Shown piece after piece: positions 47,151 to 55,836 of a stretch of 64,000 bases of DNA (within the stretch, counting starts at the first letter, position 1; every line of letters starts with the position of its first letter). Source of the stretch: Clostridia bacterium (GTDB lineage: Bacteria; Bacillota; Clostridia; Christensenellales; Aristaeellaceae); the NCBI GenBank assembly GCA_017501255.1, contig JAFVXE010000021.1, forward strand, positions 1-64,000, given 5' to 3'. The notes beneath the pieces were generated by a model that saw only the letters and a program-made list of their open reading frames with translations, did not search any database and was not told where the DNA came from. A program made the translations under genes and the position numbers.

Positions 47151-49898
47151 TTGTATCAGCAGGATCAAACAACAAATAACCAATCCTGGTATGAGGAGAA
47201 CCCTGCGTATCAGCAACCGGCACCGGATGATCAGGATTTTTATACACCCAAAAAGCGAACCATTTTCAAACCCAAGCTGACAAAACCCAACTTCATTGTT
47301 TCCATGCTGGTATGCAGCGTGCGCCTTGCTGTGCTGCTGATCGTGCTGGCTGGGCTGGCGCTGGGCGGCATGATCTTCGGCATTGCCAAAGGCTATATGG
47401 AAACCGCACCCACGCTGGATCTGGCTTTGCTCAGCGATCAGGACAAAACCTCCTTTTTGTACGATTCCAAGGGAAATGTCATCACCGACTACAAAGGCAC
47501 TGAAAACCGCATCATGGTGAATATTTCCATGATGCCCCAGAACCTTTGCAATGCTTTTGTCGCTGTGGAAGACGCCCGTTTCTATACCCATAACGGTATT
47601 GACATCAAGCGTATTGTGGGTTCCTTTATCACCAATTTCACCACCGGTTCCCAGCAGGGCGGTTCCACCATCACCCAGCAGTTGATTAAAAACACCGTTC
47701 TTTCCAGTGAGCAGAGTTATAAGCGCAAAATTCAGGAAGCCTATCTGGCCATGCAGCTGGAAACCCGCTATACCAAAGCGCAGATTCTGGAATGTTACCT
47801 GAACACCATTTATCTGGGCGAGAATTATTATGGGGTGGAGGTTGCCTCTCAGGGGTACTTTGGCAAATCCCTCAGCGAATTGAGCCTGCGGGAATGCGCC
47901 ATGCTGGCCGGCATGACCAACAATCCTTATTACTACAATCCCCGCCGGAATTTCTATACCCGCACTTCGGAAACCACCGACTATCAAAAAATCACCAATG
48001 ACCGTACCGACTATGTGCTGCGCTGTATGTACGAAAACCAGTTCATCACGCAGGCGCAGTATCAGGAAGCCCTGAACCCTGCCACGGCCAACGTGCTGGA
48101 GCATTCCTCCATGGAAGGAGAGGGAATGTACCAGTATGCCCACTATGTGGAGTATGCGGTCAGCGATATTGTGGACTGTTTTCTGGAGATGCGGGGTCTG
48201 GAGAATACCAGCGAAAACCGCTACAAAATGGAAAATGAACTGCGCACCGGCGGCTACCACGTAACCCTGGCGATCGATACAGAAATCCAGCAGATCGTGG
48301 AAGACACGCTGGCTAATTGGAATGATTATCCCGCCCTGCGTGATCCCAGTGACAAGATTTATCGTGCCCGCAACGCAGATGGTAGCTATCAGGAGATTAT
48401 TCAGCCGCAGGTGGCTGCCGTTGTGATGGACTACCGTACCGGCGAGATCAAAGCCATGGTTGGCAGCCGTACGCCGCCAACCCAGCGCAAGACGCTGAAC
48501 CGGGCCACGGATATGAAAATGCCTATCGGTTCTTCCATCAAGCCCATTGCCGTCTATGCCCCTGCATTGGAGCTTGGCGCTTCTCCTGCCAGCATCGTTT
48601 ACAATATGCCGTTGCCCATCAGCGGATGGCGTGGCTCTGATGGCAAGGACAGCTGGCCCCGCAATTACGGCGGCAGCGACTACACAGGCCCCCAAACCTT
48701 CCGACAGGCTATGAAGCGCAGCCACAATGTATCCGCTGCCCAAGCGCTGATCAACTATGTGGGCGTGGACCGTTCCGTGGAATATCTGATGCGTATGGGC
48801 GTGGACCGTGACAACATTGATGCAACACCTTTCGGCCTTTCACTGGGTTCCAGCGGGATTACGCCTTTGCAGGAAACTGTGGCTTACAGCGTGCTGGCCA
48901 ATGGCGGCGTATACCAGAAGCCCATTTCCTTCCTTGGCATCTCTGACAGCACTGGTAAAGTGGTTTACGACAGCCATGCCCAGCAGATTCGCTATCAGGT
49001 GTTCCGGCCCTCCACCAGCTGGATGATCGTGGATATGATGAAGGATGTGGTTTCCGGCGGAACCGGCACCAAAGCCAAAATCAGCGGTCAGACGGTTGCC
49101 GGAAAGACCGGTACCAACAGCGATTCCCGTGGCATCACCTTCTGCGGTATGACGGGCTGGTACGTCTCCACCATCTGGGTGGGACACGATAACTACAAGC
49201 CGCTTTCCTCCAAAACCACCGGCGGCAACTCTGCTGCTCCCATCTGGCAGGCCTACATGAGCAAGATTCACAAAGCCAAAGGATTGGAAAACCGGGATAT
49301 TATCGAGGCTGACCCATCTGAAGTGGAATTGGTGAAGGTTACCACCTGCGCCGTCAGCGGTCAGCTGGCTACCGATGCCTGCCGCAATGATGTATTGGGG
49401 TATGGCGTGGTAACCGACTATTGGTATGCTCCCACTGCTCCCTCCGTATCCTGCCAGATGCACCAATCTCTGCAGGTTTGTGCCGATACCAACATGATCC
49501 CCAGTGAATATTGCCGGAACGTGGTCACCAGAGGCGTTATCGCCATCCCCAACGGACATCCCCTGAGCCGTTTTGTCAACGACCCGGAGTATGGCAACGT
49601 ATTGTCTGAATACCTGGGAAGCACTACCAGCTATGCGGTTTGTTCCTATCATCAGTATGGCGACGGCGGCTATCAGAATTATGACCCGACCGTGCAGAAT
49701 GTACTGATCCCTGATGCCCGCCAGCTGATTGACAGTGCCTACAGCATCATGTCCATGCTGGATCCTTCCTCCGATTTGTACAACAATATCCAGCGGGCCA
49801 TCAACAATCTGGATATGATCATCTCCAACCCTGCCGCCAGCACAGCGGATGTGGCGGCTGCCATGGCTGCGCTGACCCAGGCCATGGCTGGATACTAA
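47151..49898 (+). CDS. Class A penicillin-binding protein (PBP1A family)
   Basis: A 915-residue bifunctional enzyme starting at TTG 47151, with GGGGAGGA at 47136-47143; a more upstream ATG (46998) has no such site. After a Gln/Pro-rich cytoplasmic tail and a membrane anchor (about 48-80) comes the glycosyltransferase domain with catalytic Glu140 (VAVEDARFYTHNG) and GGSTITQQL, then the transpeptidase with Ser461-xx-Lys464, Ser524-His-Asn and Lys652-Thr-Gly. It polymerises and crosslinks peptidoglycan outside the membrane. A helical C-terminal extension of about 65 residues (from IPDARQLIDSAY) is unusual. Confidence 0.96.
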   Translation: MYQQDQTTNNQSWYEENPAYQQPAPDDQDFYTPKKRTIFKPKLTKPNFIVSMLVCSVRLAVLLIVLAGLALGGMIFGIAKGYMETAPTLDLALLSDQDKTSFLYDSKGNVITDYKGTENRIMVNISMMPQNLCNAFVAVEDARFYTHNGIDIKRIVGSFITNFTTGSQQGGSTITQQLIKNTVLSSEQSYKRKIQEAYLAMQLETRYTKAQILECYLNTIYLGENYYGVEVASQGYFGKSLSELSLRECAMLAGMTNNPYYYNPRRNFYTRTSETTDYQKITNDRTDYVLRCMYENQFITQAQYQEALNPATANVLEHSSMEGEGMYQYAHYVEYAVSDIVDCFLEMRGLENTSENRYKMENELRTGGYHVTLAIDTEIQQIVEDTLANWNDYPALRDPSDKIYRARNADGSYQEIIQPQVAAVVMDYRTGEIKAMVGSRTPPTQRKTLNRATDMKMPIGSSIKPIAVYAPALELGASPASIVYNMPLPISGWRGSDGKDSWPRNYGGSDYTGPQTFRQAMKRSHNVSAAQALINYVGVDRSVEYLMRMGVDRDNIDATPFGLSLGSSGITPLQETVAYSVLANGGVYQKPISFLGISDSTGKVVYDSHAQQIRYQVFRPSTSWMIVDMMKDVVSGGTGTKAKISGQTVAGKTGTNSDSRGITFCGMTGWYVSTIWVGHDNYKPLSSKTTGGNSAAPIWQAYMSKIHKAKGLENRDIIEADPSEVELVKVTTCAVSGQLATDACRNDVLGYGVVTDYWYAPTAPSVSCQMHQSLQVCADTNMIPSEYCRNVVTRGVIAIPNGHPLSRFVNDPEYGNVLSEYLGSTTSYAVCSYHQYGDGGYQNYDPTVQNVLIPDARQLIDSAYSIMSMLDPSSDLYNNIQRAINNLDMIISNPAASTADVAAAMAALTQAMAGY

Positions 49899-49925
49899 AC
49901 AGCACACAATGAAAAAGGGGAAGGT

Positions 49926-50017
49926 GCAGGAAACTCAGTTTCCTGCCGGGGGTGGGCAGAGCCCACAAACCCTGCGCCGCAGCGCTTTCCTGCAAGCACA
50001 GCGAGCGCCAAAGGCGC
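49926..50017. repeat. Intergenic cluster of small hairpins
   Basis: Three hairpins in 92 bases: GCAGGAAACT / AGTTTCCTGC (49926-49946), GTGGGC / GCCCAC (49952-49966) and GCGCC / GGCGC (50005-50017). It is GC-rich and not part of the downstream terminator; it may be a repeated palindromic element. Confidence 0.45.
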
Positions 50018-50061
50018 AAGATGTGCGGCTTCGACCAAATCGTATGGGTTTATCGATAGTC

Positions 50062-50102
50062 AGAACCGCCCGGTCATCTGATTTTGATGACCGGGCGGTT
50101 CT
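50062..50102. terminator. Bidirectional terminator between the PBP and the 829-residue protein gene
   Basis: A perfect 17-bp stem, AGAACCGCCCGGTCATC (50062-50078) with its complement at 50086-50102, around TGATTTT. Both flanking genes point at it. Confidence 0.88.
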
Positions 50103-50111
50103 GTATGTAGC

Positions 50112-52601
50112 TTATTCCAGATTCAAAAGTTCCAGCGTTTTAGGTAAACCGCTGAACACCTTGCGAAGGCTGTCAGCGTTAGCGGATTTGCTGATAAGCG
50201 CAGGTACGATCCAGTGAGAAACCGCAATATCCGCTGCGGCTACAAAGCCGCCACGCACACGGCGCATTCCTGCCTCCATAAAGCGGCGCATATCTTCCAG
50301 CGTCACTTCCGGAATGGCAATCTGCTGCTGCACCATGGTATTTTTCATATCGGTAAACCATTTGTCAGCTTCCGTCAGAAGGGGATGCACATCCGAACGA
50401 ATCTTCCGGAAGGCTTCCAGAGAAGCCGGACGGATGGTCTGCCATTCATCCCCATGCCCGAAAGTACGGCGGAGATGGTTGGGGGCACGGAACACCGGCA
50501 CGAAGAGTGGAATGGTATCGTTGACAGAAGCAACAAAAATGTTTTTGTGGCCAAAGGCAGTCACGCTCTCTGTACCAACCGGCTGAATGGCAACCGTGGG
50601 AGTGCGGAGATCGTTTTCCGGCAACAGGCTGACCAGTTCGATCTGTTCTTGTGCCTGATGGACTGCGCAAACGCTCTGCAAGCCAAGGCTTTCCATCATC
50701 AGCGTTGCGAAGCGATAGCCATCCTCGCGGGTGGCGGCGCACAGACAAAGGGTATCGCTGACGGAGAACAGCACCAAAAGGCTCATGGCTTCATCCTCAC
50801 TGAGAGCAAAACCATTATTGTTCATATGCTGACGCAGATTTTCAGCCATTTCGGATACCGTGTACCGCTGGCCCACCACAGGTGAAAGCACCACACGATT
50901 GGCGTCGGAACTGGTAAGGCAGTTGATATGCTGTTTCACATATTCCTGCGTCTTTTCTGCAACTTCACCGCTCAGCGCCTGGGCAGTGGCTTTCAAAGAT
51001 TCGCAGGTTTTCTCCAGCGTTGCCACTTCCTGCTTGAGACGATCAGACTCGCCACGGAGCTTGTTGGACAGGTTGGAAAGGACTTTTTCACGATATTTCT
51101 TTTCGTTTTCCTTAGCGGAATCCAACTGCATCAGCAAATCAAGGCGCTCCGCCTCGATTTCTGCCAGTTGTTCCTGTGCTGCAGCGGTGGTGCGGGTGCT
51201 GAAGCCCTTGCGGCGGAAAGCAGTCATCATATCCTGCATAAAGCTTTCGTTGGTAAGCAACTGTGCCAGGGCACCTTCCCGGAGATCGCTGTTCTGCCAT
51301 ACATATTCCAGATCCATCAGCAAACGCTCAATGGGATTGTCCACCATCTGATAGGTGGACTGCTCGCCCTGAAAAGCGCCGGACTGCACCATATGGCGTT
51401 CCACCACATGATGCACCGACTGGGGCTTGCGCATACTGTGAGTAATCTGGCGGGCATTGCGGTTCAGGGGCGTACCATTGAAATGACCGGCGGGTTCCTC
51501 GATGGGCAGTTCTTCTTCTGCGCTTTCCACCTCAGCGCTGAGGCGGTTGGCGCTGCTGCTGAGGGGCTGCGCCAGACGGGACAGCTGCTGATCAAAGCTC
51601 AGATCCTGATCCAGAATTTCCAGACGGGAACCGATGGGCAAAGCAGCTTCTTCTGCTTCCGCTGATGTGTTTGCAGGCTTCGGCTCTTCCACAGCAGGTT
51701 TTTCGTCGTCATCCTGCATCTTCTGCTCTTTCTGAACAGGTTTTTCCTGTTTGGCCTTAGGCTCATGGGAAGCATTCTCTGCCAATTTGGCCTGTTCCGT
51801 TTGAGGCTTCTTTTCCTGCTTGTTTGGCTTTTCCTGCTTTGCAGGCTGTTCCTTGACAACAGGCTTATCTTCTGCGACCGTTGCCTTTTCTGGTGCAGCA
51901 TCACCAGCGGTTTCTGCCGGCTTTTCTTCCTTGGCAGGTTCAGCAGCGCTGGCAGCCTCGGCGGGCTTATTTTCATCCACATGGCCGCGTTCCTTGCGGC
52001 GCAAAGCGCTGCGGCGCTGCCGCCAGTTGAGCAACTGCTCCGGATTCCAGCAAATGCGGCGGTTGCCCAGGATTTCGGTGTCAAACTGATGCAGCAGGAA
52101 GCTGTCATCGCCAAAGGGCTTGAGAGCATCCAATTGCTGCAAAGCCACTTCCTCCCGGGCAACTGGCCCCAACAGCAGCTTGCCATTCTGTACAAGCACC
52201 ATGGCCGTCAGCGCACCGGAGGCATCCTTTCCGGCTTCCACCACTTCGAAGCAGGCACCGGGCGCAAACTCACAGATCACATCGGAATAAATCGCCTGCT
52301 GATTGCGTTCGCCCTGATCGGGGGCATAATTGCGATTCTGGCGCACCTTGACCAGTTCCCGGCCATCCGAAACCAGATTGATGGCACACAAACCGTTGAT
52401 TTCCCGCATACGCTCCTTGAAGGTGCTCTGCTCGCGCTTATCGGGAACGATGCGGAGACTGCCGTCGTCCGGAAAAAGTTCCTTGCTGCCGAGCAACATT
52501 TCGCCCTCACGGGTACAAAGCGGAAAAACACGGAAAATGACTCGCTGTTTATTATCTTCTTCCACAAAGGCCAGCGTTACCGTTCCGTTCATTTCCTTCA
52601 T
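50112..52601 (-). CDS. Large uncharacterised cytoplasmic protein (829 residues)
   Basis: No family is recognised. Visible parts are an N-terminal globular region (about 1-190), a long Lys/Glu/Pro/Ala-rich low-complexity linker (about 205-320, repeated KQEKP phrases), a helical region with coiled coil (about 465-560, AAAQEQLAEIEAERLDLLMQ), and a C-terminal globular domain (about 565-829) with HWIVPALISKSANADSLR near the end. There is no signal peptide, membrane helix or Walker A motif. A GAAATG start is preceded by an A-rich stretch without a strong Shine-Dalgarno; ATG for MNGTVT is an alternative. It stands alone between a terminator and an AT-rich region. Confidence 0.8.
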   Translation of the reverse strand: MKEMNGTVTLAFVEEDNKQRVIFRVFPLCTREGEMLLGSKELFPDDGSLRIVPDKREQSTFKERMREINGLCAINLVSDGRELVKVRQNRNYAPDQGERNQQAIYSDVICEFAPGACFEVVEAGKDASGALTAMVLVQNGKLLLGPVAREEVALQQLDALKPFGDDSFLLHQFDTEILGNRRICWNPEQLLNWRQRRSALRRKERGHVDENKPAEAASAAEPAKEEKPAETAGDAAPEKATVAEDKPVVKEQPAKQEKPNKQEKKPQTEQAKLAENASHEPKAKQEKPVQKEQKMQDDDEKPAVEEPKPANTSAEAEEAALPIGSRLEILDQDLSFDQQLSRLAQPLSSSANRLSAEVESAEEELPIEEPAGHFNGTPLNRNARQITHSMRKPQSVHHVVERHMVQSGAFQGEQSTYQMVDNPIERLLMDLEYVWQNSDLREGALAQLLTNESFMQDMMTAFRRKGFSTRTTAAAQEQLAEIEAERLDLLMQLDSAKENEKKYREKVLSNLSNKLRGESDRLKQEVATLEKTCESLKATAQALSGEVAEKTQEYVKQHINCLTSSDANRVVLSPVVGQRYTVSEMAENLRQHMNNNGFALSEDEAMSLLVLFSVSDTLCLCAATREDGYRFATLMMESLGLQSVCAVHQAQEQIELVSLLPENDLRTPTVAIQPVGTESVTAFGHKNIFVASVNDTIPLFVPVFRAPNHLRRTFGHGDEWQTIRPASLEAFRKIRSDVHPLLTEADKWFTDMKNTMVQQQIAIPEVTLEDMRRFMEAGMRRVRGGFVAAADIAVSHWIVPALISKSANADSLRKVFSGLPKTLELLNLE

Positions 52602-52784
52602 ATTAAATACAAACCCTTCAATTACTTTGCTGTGCTCAACGAAAAATTATGAATGAACCGTGAACACGCATACAGTTTAATCTCGAAAACGATTTTCGTC
52701 AATACTCTGCGACATTTTCGGGCAAGTTTCCTACAAAATGCACAGGTCTTATCGTTTGTATTTGTAAATTGTTTCTCAGTTTTC

Positions 52785-52813
52785 TTGACAATTTAATATT
52801 TTTGTAATATATT
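52785..52813 (+). promoter_or_regulatory. Promoter of the SH3/peptidoglycan-binding gene
   Basis: TTGACA (52785-52790), 17-base spacer, TATATT (52808-52813). The 285-bp divergent region 52602-52886 is AT-rich, holds a CGAAAA-CGA-TTTTCG hairpin near 52685, and no gene. Confidence 0.75.
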
Positions 52814-52886
52814 TGGTTCCGTCGGAAAGACTGTGCAGCAGCCCTTGATCGCCTGCCAGCCAACGGCAAATCAAAGGAGGTTTCCC

Positions 52887-54221
52887 ATGTTTATCAGGCA
52901 ACAGACGAACCAAAGAAGCCTTTTTTCCCGCTTGGTTTTTGCTTTTCTGATCCTTCTTTTGTTTATCAGCTTTTCGCTGCCCGAGGCTATGGCAGCCTCC
53001 GGCAATACCGGTACCACCACAGCCAAGGTGGTGCTCCGCAAAAGTGCTGACAAGGATTCCAAAGCTTTGCAGACGATTCCCGAAGACGAAGAAGTGGATC
53101 TGCTGGGCACTTCCGGCAGCTGGTACAAAGTGCGCTATGGCAACTTTTCCGGCTATGTGATGAAGAAATATGTGAAGGCCAGCAAGACCAGCACTGTCGC
53201 CAATGAGGAAAAGATCGAGGCGCTGGGCGACCCGCCCGGAGCCATGCGCATCGGTGATAACAACAGCGATGTGAAAAAACTGCAAAAGGCTTTGAAGATT
53301 CTCGGTTACTATGATGGCGATATCGACGGCGATTACGGTAAAGGCACCACCGCCGCCGTGAATGCCTATCAGGAGGATCACAAGCTGGAAGCGGATGGCG
53401 TTGCGGGCCGTTCCACGGTAAAGAGCATTTTCGGCAGCTGCGCTTCTACCTCCATGAATGCCGAGCTGAACGGTTCTTCCTCCGGCAAGCGCAGCACATC
53501 CAACACCAGCAGTTCCAGCACCTCCAAATACAAAACCGTTGACAGCATTGCTGACATCGGCAGCGCTCCCTCCCCCACCAAGGAAGGCAGCAGCGGCACC
53601 GACGTTGTCAAGTTGCAGCAGGCACTGGAATACCTGGGATACTACGATGGCGCTATCGACGGCGATTATGGCTCTGGCACCGTCGCCGCTGTGAAGAAGT
53701 TTCAGACAAAGCGTGGCTTGAAGGCCGATGGCGTTGCCGGTGTGGGAACCCTGAAAGTAATTTTCGGTTCCTCCGCTTACAAAACCTCTTCCTCTTCGTC
53801 TTCCAAAACCTACAAAACCGAGACGCTGGACTGGTTCAAGGATGACGTCACCCGTGTGATTCCCAAGAATGCCCGCTTTACCATCAAGGATGTTAGCACC
53901 GGCAAAACCTTTGAGGCCGTTCGCTGGTCCGGTTCCAACCACATTGACGCAGAACCCCGCACCGCCTCCGATACCAAAACCATGAAGGCCATCTACGGCG
54001 GCTCCTGGAGCTGGCGCAGACGTCCCATTCTGATCATGTACAATGGTCACGTGTACGCCGCCTCCATGAACGGTATGCCTCACGGCACCTCTACCATCAG
54101 CGGCAACAATTTCAACGGTCATTTCTGTATCCATTTCAAGAACAGCAAGACCCACGAAACCCAAAAGGTGGACAGCGAGCATCAGAATGCCGTAGACCGA
54201 GCCGCCAAGGCCACCTGGTAA
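52887..54221 (+). CDS. Secreted SH3 / double peptidoglycan-binding protein with a conserved-looking C-terminal domain
   Basis: A 444-residue exported protein from ATG 52887 (AAAGGAGG upstream). A signal peptide (about 1-36, ending AMA-AS) precedes an SH3 domain (about 45-98), two PG_binding_1 repeats (about 122-183 and 234-294, each with LGYYDGxIDGDYG) joined by Ser/Thr-rich linkers. A C-terminal domain follows (about 314-444) with NHIDAEP at 351-357 and GHFCIHF at 411-417. The His/Asp/Cys pattern suggests a metal or thiol enzyme acting in the wall; this part is not in a named family I can recall. Wall binding is well supported, activity is inference. Confidence 0.9.
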   Translation: MFIRQQTNQRSLFSRLVFAFLILLLFISFSLPEAMAASGNTGTTTAKVVLRKSADKDSKALQTIPEDEEVDLLGTSGSWYKVRYGNFSGYVMKKYVKASKTSTVANEEKIEALGDPPGAMRIGDNNSDVKKLQKALKILGYYDGDIDGDYGKGTTAAVNAYQEDHKLEADGVAGRSTVKSIFGSCASTSMNAELNGSSSGKRSTSNTSSSSTSKYKTVDSIADIGSAPSPTKEGSSGTDVVKLQQALEYLGYYDGAIDGDYGSGTVAAVKKFQTKRGLKADGVAGVGTLKVIFGSSAYKTSSSSSSKTYKTETLDWFKDDVTRVIPKNARFTIKDVSTGKTFEAVRWSGSNHIDAEPRTASDTKTMKAIYGGSWSWRRRPILIMYNGHVYAASMNGMPHGTSTISGNNFNGHFCIHFKNSKTHETQKVDSEHQNAVDRAAKATW

Positions 54222-54260
54222 GAGCCATCATTGTATCCAAAAGAAATTTTCTTCCGTCCC

Positions 54261-54289
54261 TTGACTTTCGTCCTCATCTTCCCTATAAT
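54261..54289 (+). promoter_or_regulatory. Promoter of the T-box operon
   Basis: TTGACT (54261-54266), a 17-base spacer and TATAAT (54284-54289). Confidence 0.85.
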
Positions 54290-54295
54290 ATGCCT

Positions 54296-54568
54296 CACAG
54301 GCAATGATGGGAAGGAGTACCCAGCAGGTGCACGTCCTCAGAGAGCTTTCGGTTGGTGCAAGAAAGCGGCGGCACGTTGGCGAATACATCCCTGAGCCCG
54401 GCTGTGAACTGACAGTAGCAGACCGACGGTGCGCCGTTTACAGCGCAGGCGATGTGTTGGCATCGCACAGAGGGTGTACGCCGTGAGGGGTGCATCAAAC
54501 GGAAGTGGTACCGCGACAGATTTTCTGCCGCCTTCCCCTATTTTGACGGGGAAGGCGGTTTTCTTTTC
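54296..54568 (+). promoter_or_regulatory. T-box leader, tyrosine specifier
   Basis: A complete T-box riboswitch. Stem I has GGAAGGAGTA at its base, the AGAGAGC / GGTGCAAG distal motifs and a specifier loop GAATACATCCC giving codon UAC (54385-54387). The T-box sequence AGTGGTACCGCG places UGGU at 54506-54509, complementary to ACCA of a tRNA with discriminator A, as in tRNA-Tyr. The terminator is CCGCCTTCCCC / GGGGAAGGCGG (54528-54558) with a T-run. Uncharged tRNA-Tyr would permit transcription of the aminotransferase and tyrS. Confidence 0.92.
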
Positions 54569-54594
54569 CCCGAATACTAAAGGAGGTTATCCCC

Positions 54595-55785
54595 ATGATT
54601 CCAGAAGGTATCCAATTTGCCGACAGATTCGACGGCGTAACCGGAAGCGCCATTCGCGAGATCTTCAAAGTGTTGGGCAAGCCCGGCATGATCTCCTTTG
54701 CCGGTGGCAACCCTTCTCTGGCAGCCTTGCCGGATGAAGTGTGCGCAGAGCTGGCTTACGAAGCCATGAAAGCCGATGGCAAGCGCATTTTGCAATACGG
54801 CGCCACCGAGGGTTACCCGCCCTTTGTGGAAAGCCTGAATGCCTATATTTCCAAGCAGTATGGCTTTGATCTGGAGGAAAACGGCGTACTGCCCACCACC
54901 GGCTCCACCAGTTGTATGGACCTGATGCTGAAAGCTTTCATCAACCCCGGCGATGCCGTGCTGGTGGAAAGCCCCACCTTCCTTGGCAATATGCAGACGC
55001 TGAATCTGTATCAGGCCAAGCTGATCCCGGTGGAAAGCGATGAGGGCGGCGTCCGGCTGGATAAGCTGGAAGAAGCCATCAAGGAACATCACCCCAAGCT
55101 GTTCTATATCATTCCCTCCTTCCAGAATCCTTCCGGACGTACACTGGCTGCCGACCGCCGCAAACCCATTGCGGAACTGGCCAGAAAATACGGTTTCATC
55201 GTTCTGGAGGACGATCCCTACCGTGACCTGCGCTATACCGGCGAGCATCTGCCCACCATCAAGAGCTTCGATACCACCGGTCATGTGGTCTATATGGGCA
55301 GCTTTTCCAAGATCATCAGCCCCGGCCTGCGGGTAGGCTTCCTGGTAGCCCAGAAGGATATCCTGCGCAAGTGTACCATTGGCAAGCAGGGCACCGACCT
55401 GCATACCCCCAACCTGAACCAGGCCATGGTGGATCTGTTCCTGCGCAGGGGTATGCTGGATGGTCACATCAAGAGCATCCTTCCCGCCTATCGGGAAAAG
55501 ATGGAACTGATGCTGGAGGAACTGAAATCCTTCCCGGAAGGCACCCAGTATTTCGTGCCGGAAGGCGGTCTGTTCATCTGGGTGGAAATGCCGGAAGGCT
55601 TCAACGCCACGGAGTTGTTCCATGCTGCCGTGGAAGCCGGTGTCGCCTATGTTCCCGGCACTCACTTCTATCCCTACGGCGGCCACCACAACACCCTGCG
55701 CCTGAACTTTTCCAACTCCACGCCGGAACAGATTCGGGAAGGCATGGGCAAACTGCGCAAGCTGTTTGCAGAGAACATGGGCTGA
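54595..55785 (+). CDS. PLP-dependent class I/II aminotransferase
   Basis: A 396-residue fold-type I aminotransferase of the MocR/LysN/ARO8 type. Features are ISFAGGNPSLAALP, the substrate segment QYGATEGYPP, PSFQNPSGRTL, LEDDPYRDL and the PLP lysine Lys239 in GSFSKIISPGLRVG. Overall pattern fits aromatic or 2-aminoadipate aminotransferases. Control by a tyrosine T-box and co-transcription with tyrS (51 bp away) argue for a tyrosine/phenylalanine aminotransferase that replenishes tyrosine. AGGAGG precedes ATG 54595. Strong codon bias. Confidence 0.9.
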   Translation: MIPEGIQFADRFDGVTGSAIREIFKVLGKPGMISFAGGNPSLAALPDEVCAELAYEAMKADGKRILQYGATEGYPPFVESLNAYISKQYGFDLEENGVLPTTGSTSCMDLMLKAFINPGDAVLVESPTFLGNMQTLNLYQAKLIPVESDEGGVRLDKLEEAIKEHHPKLFYIIPSFQNPSGRTLAADRRKPIAELARKYGFIVLEDDPYRDLRYTGEHLPTIKSFDTTGHVVYMGSFSKIISPGLRVGFLVAQKDILRKCTIGKQGTDLHTPNLNQAMVDLFLRRGMLDGHIKSILPAYREKMELMLEELKSFPEGTQYFVPEGGLFIWVEMPEGFNATELFHAAVEAGVAYVPGTHFYPYGGHHNTLRLNFSNSTPEQIREGMGKLRKLFAENMG

Positions 55786-55836
55786 CACAATAATCGAAAC
55801 GCTGTATCAATCAATAATCATAAAGGAGAAATCACC

